Shown here in pieces: positions 39,433-51,768 of a DNA stretch of 64,000 nt (the stretch's first letter is position 1; each line of letters begins with the position of its first letter). This stretch comes from Glossina fuscipes (Eukaryota; Arthropoda; Insecta; Diptera; Glossinidae). Both the position numbers and the translations under genes were made by a program. The notes under the pieces were generated by a model. It saw nothing but the letters and a program-made list of their open reading frames with translations. It was not told the DNA's origin and ran no database searches. The stretch lies in the NCBI RefSeq assembly GCF_014805625.2, contig NW_023998455.1, positions 8,497,005 to 8,561,004 of the forward strand, read 5' to 3'.

Positions 39433-39696
39433 CCCTTTGTTCGTAGCAATTTGAATAGAAAAATCATATTATTTTTTATCATCATAGTTGAATCATAGTT
39501 TTTTTTTTGCCGTTAAGTGCACTAAGCTTCTCTTAACAGATTTGAGTTGTAATTTGTTAACAGAAAAGATGGAGTTATTACGAGTTGCTCGCGTTTTTAC
39601 GAACTAAAAATTATTTGCATTATCAGCACATCCGCGCCCCCACAATTGAAGACAAATTTTAATTCGCCTTGCTGCGGAGCCCTCAAGTGCAAAGGG
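39433..39696. mobile_element. TTAA-flanked MITE, piggyBac-like
   Basis: A 264-bp unit begins CCCTTTG directly after TTAA (39429-39432) and ends CAAAGGG directly before TTAA (39697-39700). The terminal inverted repeat is perfect for 7 bp. TTAA duplication with CCC/GGG termini is the hallmark of the piggyBac superfamily. The right end also matches, over 11 bp (CCCTTTGCACT when inverted), a left-type end at 39342, so the true partner of the right end may be that one. No coding capacity. Confidence 0.5.
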
Positions 39697-39709
39697 TTAA
39701 TAATTTTAA

Positions 39710-40880
39710 CTAATACAACGTCGAGTCCAAAAGCCTAAAGCTATCGTATGAAGTGAAACATAAAAACGTTAAAATCGATTCGCGTATCGAGCTTGGCGAA
39801 GTAAATAATAAAAAGCAAATTAAATAATAAATTTGATGAAAAAATTGGAAATCGTCCTAAAAAGCAATATTATATAATTGATTATATCATGATTTATTTA
39901 AATTGTCAATTTCCTTTTTCTTAACAGATGACATGGTTTTTATAACTTCTATATATAGGCCACTAATTGGCCTTTTAGTGCTTTTCTGTATTATGCCGCG
40001 TCCAAAAAGTATGACCACTTTCAGTTTTTCTTTTTTAAGTCTATTCATTATTCCAAATATATTTCGTCGCGTTCAAAGTAATCCTCAAACTCAAATACTA
40101 TGTCCGGTTAACAGTTTGGCCCGGCGGAAGGAATTCGTAGGTCGCGATATGTAGATTTTTCAGCAACTTTGGCTCGGTTTCTTCGGCCTTGGCTCAATTT
40201 TGCCACGATATTCGCTTGATTTATCAGTTCCTTCCGAGTCTCATCTATGCTAATGCGTGCCCCGACCGATTGACGTGTAGAAATCATCTCGTCACACGCA
40301 TTGTAAAAATATAAAAAATATATTTTGTGAAATTCAACGCAGATGTCTGTCACATAGTGCTAGCAATTTAGAAAAAAAATATTTGTAATATTCGATAGAT
40401 CCGGGCAACTTAGTTCTTATCTTACTTAACTTGTCTGTTTTTAGAACTGAATTGTGATCCCTTTGCCCTGCTTGACCGTATATCGATCGAACATCTACGG
40501 AATATCACATTTCGAAAGTACTTACTTAGCCTCAACTAAAGCTATATTTCCCCGTTTTGTCGTTAACTCCATATTCAGTTTTTTTTTTTTTTTTAATTTT
40601 TTCGCCCCCAACAGGTAAATACATTTAGTTTTATTATTCTTCCCAACATTTTGGAATTTCTGAGATAAAGTAAACTTTCTATGTTCATTACGTTTGTCAA
40701 ATATGTGGCTTCGTAATGATATTTTACTTGCCTTGCGTTTTGAAAATGAAGTTCGACAGCTATTGTGCTTCCGAGCTAAGATATGACAGTTCGAGTTCGA
40801 GCAAACATTCGTACACTATCGGATATCACCAGCCGAAAATGCAAATTCGATGCCGCGTTTGTTCGATAAGGAGAATCGTT
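39710..40880. other. Non-coding interior, no gene recognised
   Basis: No catalytic transposase motif is visible. The 81-codon minus-strand frame at 40108-40353 has a protein-like composition but no motif I recognise. A poly(T) run sits at 40580-40596. Confidence 0.4.
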
Positions 40881-41310
40881 AAACGACCTCAACTCGACGT
40901 AAACCCATAGACATAGGAGCTAGAAGGGTTAATATTCTCGAGAATAAATTCTTCCATCTACCTTAGTTGATGTAACAGTAACACGTGATGTGCCCCTTCA
41001 CACAATAGCAACATCTGCGGCGAATCGTCTTTACGACAAACAGCAGATCCGTTTACAGACGTGCATAAAAATTGCCAATGCCTTTAAAAACCGATTTATA
41101 CTTGTATATATAGTGTGTGTGAAGATATACACATTATTAATATTAAGAATGAAATTTATGCTCATCCATTTCAAATGTACTGACATTTACAAATCGATTT
41201 TCAGGCATTGTAATAATAATAAATTGTAACGATTCCATGTTCTTTGATTTGTAGTAAATAATTTCGGCCATGATATCGTTAGAATTGATATATATTTATC
41301 TATTTCTAAA

Positions 41311-41313
<3 letters not shown>

Positions 41314-41339
<26 letters not shown>
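41314..41339. repeat. (TA)n microsatellite
   Basis: Thirteen TA units. Confidence 0.93.
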
Positions 41340-41344
<5 letters not shown>

Positions 41345-41767
41345 TTTCCATAAACTAAATAAAAATATTTATGCACGTATGTGTGTATGTGTTGTAAATA
41401 AGCGTGCTCGTGTATTGTGTTTTTTTTTTTTTGCTTTTTGCAGCCCGATACTCCACAATAAAGACATAAATTATCAGGTACGTTGAGTACCATACGGTAC
41501 AAGTAAACAACAAATTGACAACGCTAACAACGACAACAAGAGCTTTTTATCCAAAGAATATTAATATAATCAAATCACTACGTAAAGGCTGCAAAATCAG
41601 GTTAGCATGTCAGCACACATACATGCATATTACATGCATATACACATGCATATGTATACGCATGAAAGATGATAAACGTATTATAACAAACGATACTTAC
41701 TTTGAAGGAAAACTACAATAACAATAATAAAGCAAAAGCAAAAGCAAAAAACAAACAAAAAATAAGC

Positions 41768-41791
41768 AAAAAAAAAAAAAAAAAAAAAAAA
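41768..41791. repeat. Poly(A) tract
   Basis: An uninterrupted run of 24 A, preceded by AAGCAAAAGC repeats. No retroposon body is recognised upstream. Confidence 0.93.
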
Positions 41792-41996
41792 TGTATTTAT
41801 TATTATAACAACAAGAGTAATAGTATCTTGATATTTTCTTTGCTTTTTCTTACGAAATCTAAATTAAAGCAGCTTTCCAAGCTAAAAGAAGAGCGCCAAG
41901 GGGAGGAAGAAAGCAAAGAAAATTTATTCAAAGACAAAAATCTTTGGATAACAAAAGGCGCCACTAGCAGCACTTTTACAACATGGGTCGGAAAAT

Positions 41997-42018
41997 GCAA
42001 GCAAGCAAGCAAGCAAGC
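41997..42018. repeat. (GCAA)n tetramer array
   Basis: Five GCAA units in a row. Confidence 0.93.
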
Positions 42019-42254
42019 GCATATACAAATATGCACATAGTTAAAAAGACACAGTTAGCGAACGACATGTGTGCGGTGGTACATCTTTATGAGATCGAAA
42101 GAAGTCACTTTTATGGTCAAACGGAATTTGTACATTCACAGCTATCGCAAACACGAAGATGGAATGGATGGATCGTAAATATATTTATAAAAATCTATGT
42201 ACATATGGCGAGCATTTTAAATCTATGAGATTCTCTTTGCGACTCCTCCAAGAT

Positions 42255-42256
<2 letters not shown>

Positions 42257-42290
<34 letters not shown>
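42257..42290. repeat. (TTTA)n tetramer array
   Basis: Eight TTTA units, ending at AGCGGGC. Confidence 0.95.
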
Positions 42291-42785
42291 GCGGGCAAAC
42301 AATAGGTTCAATGTAAGTGTATGTGCAGACACACGTATAAACCCGCTTGGTTTCGGTCAGAAAAAGATGTTCAATATAATTGCTTAAAATCATCAGATAT
42401 CGAATCAACAAAATATGTATAACTCGTACCCACATACCCGTACACACACGTACAAACAAACGCGCACTGATGTATATGCAGAATCACATTCATATAAATG
42501 TTTTGATAGACATTCATCATTTCTCTGTTTGCTGTTGTTGCTTAAGTGTTCCTTTTATTTATTTTTTGTTTTCTAATATGGATTTGGTTTTGTTAGAAAG
42601 CAAAACTCTATTACAGTCACTAACTGGTTGACGATGCCGATCAACAATATCAACGCTGATGCTTGCTCAGTAACTCAATTTGTAAGGCAATGCCATGAAC
42701 CACAACCAAGCACCAAATATGTTGGTGACCAAAACGAAACAAACCGACGCAAGCACTCTTGCTTCAGTTTGCTTTGATGTTTGAG

Positions 42786-42808
42786 GTTTTTTTTTTTTTT
42801 TTTTTTTG
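42786..42808. repeat. Poly(T) tract
   Basis: A run of about 22 T. Confidence 0.92.
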
Positions 42809-44029
42809 TTTCGACTAACTTCTTTACCTGTTGCCAATTGTTTAAAATAACTTGTGTATGCATGCTACTCCGTAGTCATCACCATTTTCATCCATTCCTG
42901 TCATCGGCAACATCAGTAACGGCTGGCGCGTTGCATAAAACAGCAACTTTATCATCTCCACTACCATCTATACATCATACCTCAGCGTAAATTCACATAT
43001 ATGTGTAGTTTGTTTGGGAGTGTGTATACCACATAAACCGTTTATTGTGCCATGCTGCGCTGTGCCATATGCTTTGATTTGATGATATATTTTGATATCC
43101 CTCTCAAACTTTAAATATCCTCGCATTTCTTTATTTGTGTGTGGGTATGTTATTGATGCCATTTTTACTGTTTATGATTTGTCAGCGCACCGTTTATATG
43201 GATAAATAAGACGCATGCACTTGTAATTTAGAGTTTAGAGGTTACAAACAAATTTTATCCTACAGTTTTTGATGATTAAACATATCACCGTTTATGTAGA
43301 GCAAATGATTGCTTCCAACACGGGTAGAACAGTTTGCAGCCTCATGCATAAATAATGTCATACCATGGGATATCATTGTTAACAGTCTCCACACTTGCTG
43401 AGAGTATACGCAAAAGTTTGTTAAAAAGAAAGGAAGGATTAAAAAAGTTGCAATGATTAAAGGAGAATTAAACGAGAGTGTAATGGATATCTTAAAGGAC
43501 AGTTCTTGTTCAGATTACATTTGAGAAAAGTTTGCAGATAAGCTATGGAAACCAAAAAGTTAATTATTAGCAAGCTAATACTTAGAAGGCCACCGGATCC
43601 AAAAAACACAATCAAATGAAACTTTCTTAACATATTTGACTAATTTTTCAAGGAAGAATCCATTTGAGAATAGCATAAACCCTATTCTTCATCTCTCAAG
43701 GACAACAGCTGCGAAATCGTCAAAAAAGGTTTTGGGGATGGAGAAGAATTTTTGTAAATTGGTTGTCTTTAGCTTTAAGGCATAAAGAATCTCGAATGGA
43801 CCGGGAATTACACATCGTTTTGCGTACTATTACGAGAAAGCTTACACGCCGTTGAATTTGTCGACGGAAACTCATCCATATGTGATCAGCCAACTCGATA
43901 TTTCTATTTTTCTGGTTTTCTATTTGTTGCTGGTATTCCAGCCTGCGTACTCCAACAACATGCTGACAGCTGACAGCTAGCAGCTTGAGGTAAGGTCGCT
44001 TTGCGTCCTCCTACAAGTCTAGCTCAGCG

Positions 44030-44480
44030 CAGTGCCAAACCTGTTTGAACCGTCAGTTACTAAGCAACATCGGCCACTACATTGATAATCTCTCTATGCC
44101 AAGATGGCTTTGCGGCCACCAACTTGTTGATGCTTACTAGTGATACTATCGAAGCATTCGAGGAGTACAGACTAACGTAATTTACATTGATTTTTCGAAA
44201 CTATTTGGCAAAGCAGATCATAATCTATTGATCTTTAAGATCAGTTGTATTGGCTTTGTTGACAACATAGTTTAATGGTTACGGAGTTACCAAACAGCCT
44301 AATCCTTAATCCTAGCACCCCTTAGGACAGCCACCTTGCGCCTATTCTGTTCCCTCTATTTTTGATAAAGATCTCCTTAGTTAGTTAGTTCAGGATTCTA
44401 GATTTGGCCACTTGGTCAGATTTTCACGACACACTGTTGAATTTAAATAAATGTAAGGAGTTATCATGGTCATAGGTAAG
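44030..44480 (+). pseudogene. Non-LTR retrotransposon reverse transcriptase fossil
   Basis: Broken + strand frames keep the order of motifs of a LINE reverse transcriptase. They start with Pro-Asn-Leu-Phe-Glu and Val-Thr-Lys-Gln at 44035-44070, then Ala-Thr-Asn-Leu-Leu at 44115-44130. Next is Tyr-Ile-Asp-Phe-Ser-Lys with Asp-His-Asn-Leu-Leu at 44182-44230, matching the block with the first catalytic Asp. A Ser-His-Leu-Ala-Pro-Ile-Leu-Phe stretch at 44328-44352 matches the usual Gly-Val-Pro-Gln-Gly-Ser block. Leu-Asp-Leu-Ala-Thr-Trp-Ser-Asp and Leu-Asn-Lys-Cys-Lys follow at 44399-44457. The segment that should hold Tyr/Phe-x-Asp-Asp, between 44370 and 44390, is deleted. Stops and frameshifts make it dead. 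The clade (CR1- or jockey-like) is not resolved. Confidence 0.8.
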
Positions 44481-44539
44481 CTTGCTGCCTACGTCGTATG
44501 TTTTATTGAATCACGTTTCTTTCAGTGTTTCGTGTAGAG

Positions 44540-47500
44540 TTCTTTGCGCCCAGCAAGCTATCATACTAATCACCTTCTATGTAAACCATTCCATGTCTTG
44601 CTTGTAAATTACAACTCCTTGAACTGAAGGTAATTTACGTAAATATCGATCTTTATGCAATGAATTAGTTTTAAGACCGATGCTGAATTTAATATATTTG
44701 CTCTTATTATGGTACAGTACTCTCTATTGCCTTTTGTTTATCTCATTCGTAATGTTAACAAGATAAGTATGCTTTATAGCCAGCAATGGTAAATACGTTT
44801 ATGTAATAAATTGCTCCCAAAAATTTGAAAGACAATTTCTGGTCTTCGGAATGCGAAAAGCGCTTTCATTAAAGTAACCGATCAAAGATTTCGGATTATA
44901 TCCGTAATTTATTTTTGAAAAAGTATATCAGACTTTCACTAATGGGCAAACAATTGGTTAGCCCATTGCCGTTTTCTGCAAATACGGATAAAAATTTGAG
45001 AGAGAATATTAGATTCACTTAGACAATGTTCGGGCTTACGAAGGCGATGCTCTAATCGCCGAATTGAGTGCATTACAATATGAATTATTAGACTACGTCT
45101 AACATCTGGCATTCTCTGACCATCGTTTGCTTGGATGTATATGTATGTTGCACATAATGTGTTAGCAGATGAAACTTGACCAAGCCATAAAATAGCGTGC
45201 GCGACTGCGTTCAATTTTCTAAATACAAAACTCTTGTTTTGATTAACCCAAGTTGCTGCCATTCAACTTTTAAATAAGTAAAGTATTTGGCGATGACCAA
45301 ACACTGCCGAAAACTAGTAAGCGAATAAAACGCTTCTTTTTCTTCTGACTTTGGTAAATGGCCGCGAGATGAGAGAAGGAAAATATAAAATATTATTTTT
45401 ATAAAAGTTCAGAGGCATTTATGATAATAGCAAGACTATCGTTAAATATTGAAGATGTTTCTTTTTAGTGTTTTTGGCCGCAAAAAAATAAGCGAATGAG
45501 CATAACATATGAATTGGTTGTACGTGACACGCAACACAAACAAATGCTGCAGCAAAAAAAAAAAAAAAAAATGGATTACAAGTTGAAAAAGTAGGGGAAA
45601 AGAAGAGTACCGAAGGGTACCGAAGCAATATTGAAAATCATGTTCAAATTTCTTAGAGAAGGCAGCGTATAGTCGTAAGGTTTTGCTTTGCGAATGTACT
45701 TAGTGCTCCTATATACATCCATATGTGTGGACGATGCACTCAATGAAATTTATTTGCGGAACCGTGCAAGCAACAACTGACAAAGTTAACTGCAAATTCT
45801 GAAAAGCGCTGAAGATCGGAAACACTCCTGTACGATGTGGATCAGCGTATAAGAAACCGGCACAAGCACAACAATAAGTTGCATACTTGCACGCTTATGC
45901 GTAGCTTGGTGATCAATTTAATCGTGCAAATAACACACGATGACGACACAATAAGTAAATACGAAATCTGTAATACAGCATCTGCAATACTAACGTCTTC
46001 GTTTTCGTCTTCGACTTCGCCTTCGCCTTCGTCGTCGCCTTCGTCGTCATCATCGTCGTAGTCATTATCATTGTCAGACTTGCTAGTTGGCAATGTCATG
46101 ATTATTGTTGTTATGTTATGTTAGCGCTATTTTTGCTATTGTTGTTGTACTCAAATATATGGCCGGCAACGTCATGCGCGAATCATTGTCATTATGAATA
46201 TGGCTAAGTCAAGTTGAATTTACGCGCTCTTCAACTGCACCAACAGTTAAAGGTTACGTGGCATGTGTGTACACTCATATGCTGGCTATGCACTCAGATG
46301 CTCAGATGCTGTTCAGAAGAAATGAAAAAACTCCGCAGAAAGGAGAACTTTGGATAATCCATACTCACATATATCCTAAGTACATATAACACACATATAA
46401 GCTGTATGCACGATTTTATCGCTTGGTTGCCATCAGAAAGTCTCTTATTTTCTTTCTTTTATTTTTCATTTTTTAATACTGCGAATGTGCAACCACATCA
46501 AGGAATGTGGACATACATGGTGTGTGTGCACATCTTTCACTTGACTTAAGTTCACTTTTTTTTTCTGTCTTTTTCTTCAAAGTGTTCACGCTCCTTTCTG
46601 CGCTACAAGTGCTTGTTTTATGTGTTGCTTCAAAAGTTAAGGAATGCACATTACATGGCTTAACGTGGCTTGGTTTGTCTTAGCTTCGCTTAGTTCGGTT
46701 CAGTTGTTTAGCTGTGTTACGAATTTCCGAATGAAAATTGCACTAATTTTGGGATTGTCTTTAAACAACAAACTGTAAAGAGAAAAATAAAAATAACACA
46801 AGACCAAACACAAGGATAATCGGTAAACTTCAAAAACCACAAAGTGCATACAACGGATATATGGAAACAACAGCAGCCACCGCCGCACAGTAAGAAAATA
46901 ACCAAAAACAAAATGCAAACAAAAATAAGCAAAAAATTCCCACAAAAAAAAATGTGTGCACACACACATACACATAAAATAAAGAGTCTTGTAAAACTTT
47001 AATTGCCCAAAAAATGCTACACACAAGCAACACATACACGCCGACAAACCATCAGAGAATCATTAATATACACCTCCCCAGTCAATCATCATTATCATCA
47101 TCGTCAACAGTAACAACGATAACAAATATTTTATATATGCATGTGTATGTGTGCATATTATTATCATTTCTTGCCACTATCTCTTCATCGCTTCAACATG
47201 ATCATTATTAACACTATTGCAAGCAGTTGAAATGATTCTCGCATTGAACTAAAAATGAAGTTTCAGTGCAAATGCAAGCATGTATGAATGAGAGACGAAT
47301 CTTGTATTATTGTTTGCGATTATTTGTCGATATATTATATTATATGTACCTTTATGCGGACTGATATGCCGCATGTTAAAATGTCGCAGACAATAAACTC
47401 AAGAAGTGTAAGCCTACACATCGATTAAGCCACCATCAACTCGCAGCTCGCCAATCCGCAGCCATCAACTGCTTTTAACTGAACTGAATCGGTTAAAAAA

Positions 47501-48280
47501 TAGCACCACTACAACTGTCCTTCAGTGTAAGGCAAAGTGCCGTAATTGTCTCAAATGTTGATGTAATTGAATTATATTTCTCCTCAACTTTTGTAAACTG
47601 TTCCACTGTTCGTTGCTCGGCTCTTTATTGCTTTTGTTAACGATGCTCTAAATTACTTTCAAGTTAGTTTATTAATGCGCATGTGTGTCCGTGTGTGTGT
47701 GCATTTGTTTGTATACATTACAAAAATGATTTTAACATATAACATGAACTTACATATGTTTGATATGCGATATGTTTGATGATTTACTTCTAAAATATTA
47801 TTTATGTATTAGTTACACAACTCTAAAACGGCGCTTGGCCACACACTATATATACTACTTATGCCGGTTTTCACACGATCTCTTACATCAGCGATTACCA
47901 AAAAGTCACCATTTTAAGGGACGATTTTTACCTTTAAAAGGGCAGCATATTTGATAAGATTCATATTTTTCTTGATGAGACTCTTTTGAAAAAGTATAAA
48001 TCTGCACTTTTAAGAATACTTGAAAAGCATTGTGCAAGAATGATATCTTATAATACTTCGTGCAATGTCAATTCCTAAATTATCCCTTAACTTTAACGCA
48101 TAAAATAAAGCGATTTTCTTACGATCTCTAAGATACTCGCAAAGACTTTGACATGACGTTAGTTTATCCAGCTAACAGCGGGCTCCATTTACCCCACAAA
48201 CGGGCTCTTGGTTACGGAAATTGTTACTGACCTGAATTGGCCAAGAAATAGTAGATAGATGTTGCATATTAAATCATCCG
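44540..48280. other. Non-coding tract, no gene recognised
   Basis: Smooth to about 45.4 kb, then repeat-rich to 47.7 kb with A and T runs, CGTCTTCGCC words and ATTATCATCATCGTC words. The frames 44939-45262 and 46700-47047 (both minus) are open but without family motifs; the second overlaps two other open frames on the same strand. Confidence 0.5.
45994..46060. repeat. TCG/TTC trinucleotide-rich array
   Basis: Imperfect array of TCTTCG, TCGCCTTCG and TCGTCG units. It reads as poly-Ser on + and Asp/Glu-rich on -, which explains the open frames on both strands. Confidence 0.9.
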
Positions 48281-48282
48281 TT

Positions 48283-48662
48283 TCAAATTGTTACTGAATT
48301 CGATGATGTATCTGACAGCAGTATAAGGTCGTAAAAGGCGTTGACCAAACAACTACATCGCCACGGCAACGCTAAAGGGGGACGAATGTGAGGAATGCAC
48401 GATTGGTACTGCTCCGGATCCTAGTAATTACCATAGTAATCGTTGCAAAGGATGACCCTCTGCAAGCACCTTAGTTGAAGCATTGTTCCAAGTTATTAAT
48501 AAATGCGTTGATGTATTCGACAGCAGTGCAAAGTAGACGACGCTGACGTTGGACGTTGGATGTGACGCAAGCGCGATTCGCATACCTGTAGGTTCTAGTA
48601 AACTTTTACAATAAATGCTGCGGGGTTTGCCCCTCCAAACGTACATTAGCCGAAACATTTGC
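48283..48662 (-). repeat. Diverged two-copy tandem repeat, about 205-bp unit
   Basis: Copy 1 (about 48283-48487) and copy 2 (about 48488-48662) match in blocks in the same order. Near the left, CGATGATGTATCTGACAGCA aligns with GCGTTGATGTATTCGACAGC. At the right end, TTAGTTGAAGCATT aligns with TTAGCCGAAACATT. On the minus strand both copies can be read in one register with similar residues: Thr-Ala-Val-x-Tyr-Ile, Asn-Asn-Leu, Asn-x-Ser-x-x-Val and Glu-Gly. Stops interrupt both. It could be a duplicated fragment of an unknown coding or mobile element; I do not recognise the family. Confidence 0.6.
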
Positions 48663-48669
48663 ATAAAAA

Positions 48670-50900
48670 TTTGTATAGAAAAATCACCTAAGGGATAGAT
48701 ATGCGAGAATATTTGATAATTTTTGTTATAAGTCGTTTAGTTTGGCCGCAACTACTGTGCGAGCCGGTGTGTTGTTTTAAAAATTAATTGTTTCTTTGGA
48801 AATACAGGCTTTATTAAAACATTTCAGTGCATCTTCAATACACTCAGATTGGTATGTAAAAGCTGTATTACATAACATATATAATATGTGCATTATATAA
48901 TTCATAATGTTTGTATGTTTGAATTCTAAGACAAAAACGGATGAAGCGCCAAAAATAGTAAGAGTATAGCAAAGCTAAGCGTTTAGCGGCCGTCCCCTCT
49001 TATGTACGCAAGCTTAGGCATATGCGTATCGTAATAATTTATACAATTGTTAAGTATTGAGTACAATTTTAATCTCTAACGAAATCTTAGTAAAACTGGC
49101 TTAGCTACGATCGACTTGTATAATGGACGCAACAAATGAAAACAAGTAAAAAACATATACACACGAATATACACACATCGCATTGATTGTTTGATGTTGA
49201 CATACGTCTGATTAAATCCAATTTTCACCAAATTTTGAGATTGCCTTAAAAACTGCAATGGTTTCTGCCTGGTTTCAAACATTAGTCGTTATGCATAATT
49301 TTTTAACGAAAGTCTAGGGAAGTTTTCTTAAAAGGTTTTTGTATTTAACTGGCTGCTGTAGACCGCGGCATATGCAACTGCTGAGAATCCGAGGATAAGA
49401 AAAAATAAATAGACAAACAGTGCTTGATCACCAAATAGATTCAGAGTTAGTTATGCAGTGCGATCCTGTTGTACGATAAGTGACATAAAAATGCAGTGTA
49501 AGGAACTGATTAATTACTAATCAAAAGGGCTAGCGATCCATGTTTGCTGCTTCGCAGTGCTGTTGTTTCTTTTTACTGTGAACAGTTTTGATAAGAAATT
49601 TATCGCAATTTTCACACAAATTCGAATTGGTTTTGCTTACTCTTAACGCAATATTGAATTCATTGGATTTAAGCTTTTTATCCGATCGGACCGGCTATCA
49701 TAACTATCATAGATGTCAAGCCATACGCTTTGCTTCACTTGGTTAACAGATTTCCATTAAGTTGCTGTCAATCTCGAGAAAAGAGTAAACGCAACGGATA
49801 GTATCGTTTAGCGGTGGGTGAGAGTTTTCATTTGTAATTCAATATTTGGAGCATTATAAATTGTGTGAGATTGTGTGAGACTGTGTGTGAATGTAGCCAT
49901 ATTTGGGAACTTTGATTATTTTAACGGTCACGACGCGTATCACATGATCTAGTGAGCAACAAAATGCGTTGCACAATAGGGAGCTAACATTATTGTTTCA
50001 CATACTCGAGCAATGTTGGGCTGCAGATAAACGAATGGCTCCTAACTCACATCAACGTATACATAATAATTTACCGCTTGGGAATTATATGAAAACTTGA
50101 TTTTTTTATGTTAATTAAAATGAAAATATCTTGAGGTTGCCTCCCACTTTTGAAGTGCCTCTAATTTTTATTATTATTATACAGAAGGCAAGCAAGCATG
50201 CTTTTAATCGATTCTATTGCTAACGAAAATCTCTTCAGCTTACAGTCAGTCCTTAAAGATATGTGCTTGTAATGCTTCAGTGCGCTTAAAATGCACTCCA
50301 GAGCACCAACCAAGTAAGAAGTGCATGACTGATTGATTGAAAGTTCAATTGTGGACACTTTCTGCAACATGACTTGGCTTGAGACGTTCTTCAATCAAAG
50401 ATTTTGCAGTGTAAGTGAAAGCTTTTCTTTATCCCATTTCCCTTATTTCTTATGGTCTACATTATGTCGCAATTAAAAAAAAGATGTCAAGAAAAAAAAA
50501 TTTGAACTAATTTTTAAACTACAATCATGCCGGTCACATAGTTTAGAGAGAAATAAAACCAAAGTCGTTATTATGTGGTTTACGATTCCGTTCATAGAAG
50601 AATCTACATTCCATTTTGCCTGAACTCATAGGCGAAACTTGAGGCGCACATGACTTTACAACTGTGTCAAGTAATACGTTATAGTAGGCATGCATCATTT
50701 CATCATATAAATGCATGTAAACTACGGGGTTCATCAATATCCATTAAACTCATATTCGTTTTTTATTAAAATGCCAGGAAAAGTATCAACTTCCTACTTT
50801 CAAAATACTTAAAAGTGTGTGCACAAAACATACAAACATACAAACGCAAGACAAAATTGAAATCATAACCAGCTGATGATAACTCGTTAATTGACAATTA
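48670..50900. other. Non-coding tract, no gene recognised
   Basis: Smooth AT-rich DNA with no gene, RNA or mobile element recognised. Frames at 49076-49282, 50161-50394 and 50543-50737 lack motifs. Confidence 0.5.
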
Positions 50901-50904
50901 AATA

Positions 50905-51053
50905 AACAGCAACAGCAACAGCNNNNNNNNNNNNNNNNNNNNNNNNNNNNNNNNNNNNNNNNNNNNNNNNNNNNNNNNNNNNNNNNNNNNNNNNNNNNNN
51001 NNNNNNNNNNNNNNNNNNNNNNCAACAGCAACAGCAATAGCAACAGCAACAAC
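50905..51053. repeat. (CAGCAA)n array containing an assembly gap
   Basis: CAGCAACAG units precede the gap from 50907 and resume after it, with a CAATAG variant, to about 51050. The array is the reverse complement of the CTGTTG arrays at 9.86 and 10.30 kb. Its true length is unknown because the gap falls inside it. Confidence 0.92.
50923..51022. other. Assembly gap of 100 N
   Basis: Exactly 100 N, a conventional placeholder length. Identical hexamer repeat on both sides suggests the assembler failed to cross the array, so real distances across this point are unknown. Open frames spanning it are artefacts. Confidence 0.98.
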
Positions 51054-51150
51054 AATGGGACAACCTATATAAAGAGAATGACGAAAAATTGCAAAATACC
51101 GAAATGCATACATCAAAGTTGCTAACAAGACAAGCCGCACACATACGCGT

Positions 51151-51174
51151 ACACACACACACACACACACACAC
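51151..51174. repeat. (AC)n microsatellite
   Basis: Twelve AC units, 130 bp to the right of the gap. Confidence 0.93.
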
Positions 51175-51728
51175 ATGCTCTCTGATACGCAAGCTTACAT
51201 TAATGCGAGTGCATTAAAAGAGACAGAGAGCCGAGACACAACAAATTGTCGCAGTGGTAGTTAGCATTCGAGCATATATCTGCACACAAATGCATAGCAT
51301 ATGGAGATAGTGAGGAACAGCTTAGCAGAGTCAAACGCCAACACTCAGATCTGGAAAGTTGCAAATAAAACCACGCACTTGATTACGAAGAATGAAAAAT
51401 AACTGTCAGATGCATCAGGAGAGACTGCGTGTGGTACAAAAAGGCAAAGATTGGCATAACTCGGTACACTATGGTAGCAGTTGGGAGAACCAATAATAAT
51501 AAATAAGTGCATGCATACAAACATTAGATTATTAAATATGTGAATTTTAATTGCCAATGACGCATGCTCACTGCACTTGTGTTATTTAAGTTATAAATGA
51601 AATTTTCTAACGGAGAAAATGGCAAAAAAAAAAAAAAAAATTTGAGTTGAATTATTCTCGCACGGGAAAAAACCCGTAAAAAATTGTTACAATATTTAAA
51701 TAAAGTATATATTCAAATAACTTTAATG

Positions 51729-51768
51729 CACACACACACACATACACATACACACACATACACACATT
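51729..51768. repeat. Imperfect (CA)n array
   Basis: CACACACACACATACACATA-type array of about 40 bp. Confidence 0.88.

Larger units (their letters stand above)
39342..40928. mobile_element. Possible piggyBac-type element remnant
   Basis: CCCTTTGCACTCCTAT at 39342-39357 and the inverted end ATAGGAGCTAGAAGGG at 40913-40928 agree at 12 of 16 positions when folded. The right end abuts TTAA (40929-40932), the piggyBac target site; the left flank (CTAAG) is not intact TTAA. Just inside the right end, the + strand frame ending near 40909 carries Arg-Cys-Arg-Val-Cys-Ser-Ile-Arg-Arg. This resembles the start of the cysteine-rich C-terminal domain of piggyBac transposases, which also lies near the element's end, but the other cysteine pairs are missing. 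No catalytic region is recognised. A smaller TTAA-flanked unit lies inside (39433-39696). Confidence 0.3.
40935..44025. other. Microsatellite-rich, then smooth non-coding tract
   Basis: To about 43.2 kb it is full of short repeats: TA, poly(A), GCAA, TTTA, poly(T) and CATA-type words. From 43.3 to 44.0 kb the texture is smooth, leading into the reverse transcriptase fossil. No gene recognised; the frames are repeat translations. Confidence 0.5.

Noticed and set aside
45837..46099. Poly-Ser frame on + and acidic frame on -
   Set aside because: Both come from the TCG/TTC repeat at 45994-46060.
46700..47047. 115-codon minus-strand frame rich in Cys, Phe and Leu
   Set aside because: Overlaps two other open frames on the same strand in A-rich sequence; hydrophobic composition follows from poly(A) read backwards.
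50786..51192. Minus-strand frames running through the 100-N gap
   Set aside because: They exist only because N codons do not stop translation, and the rest is CTG/CA repeat.
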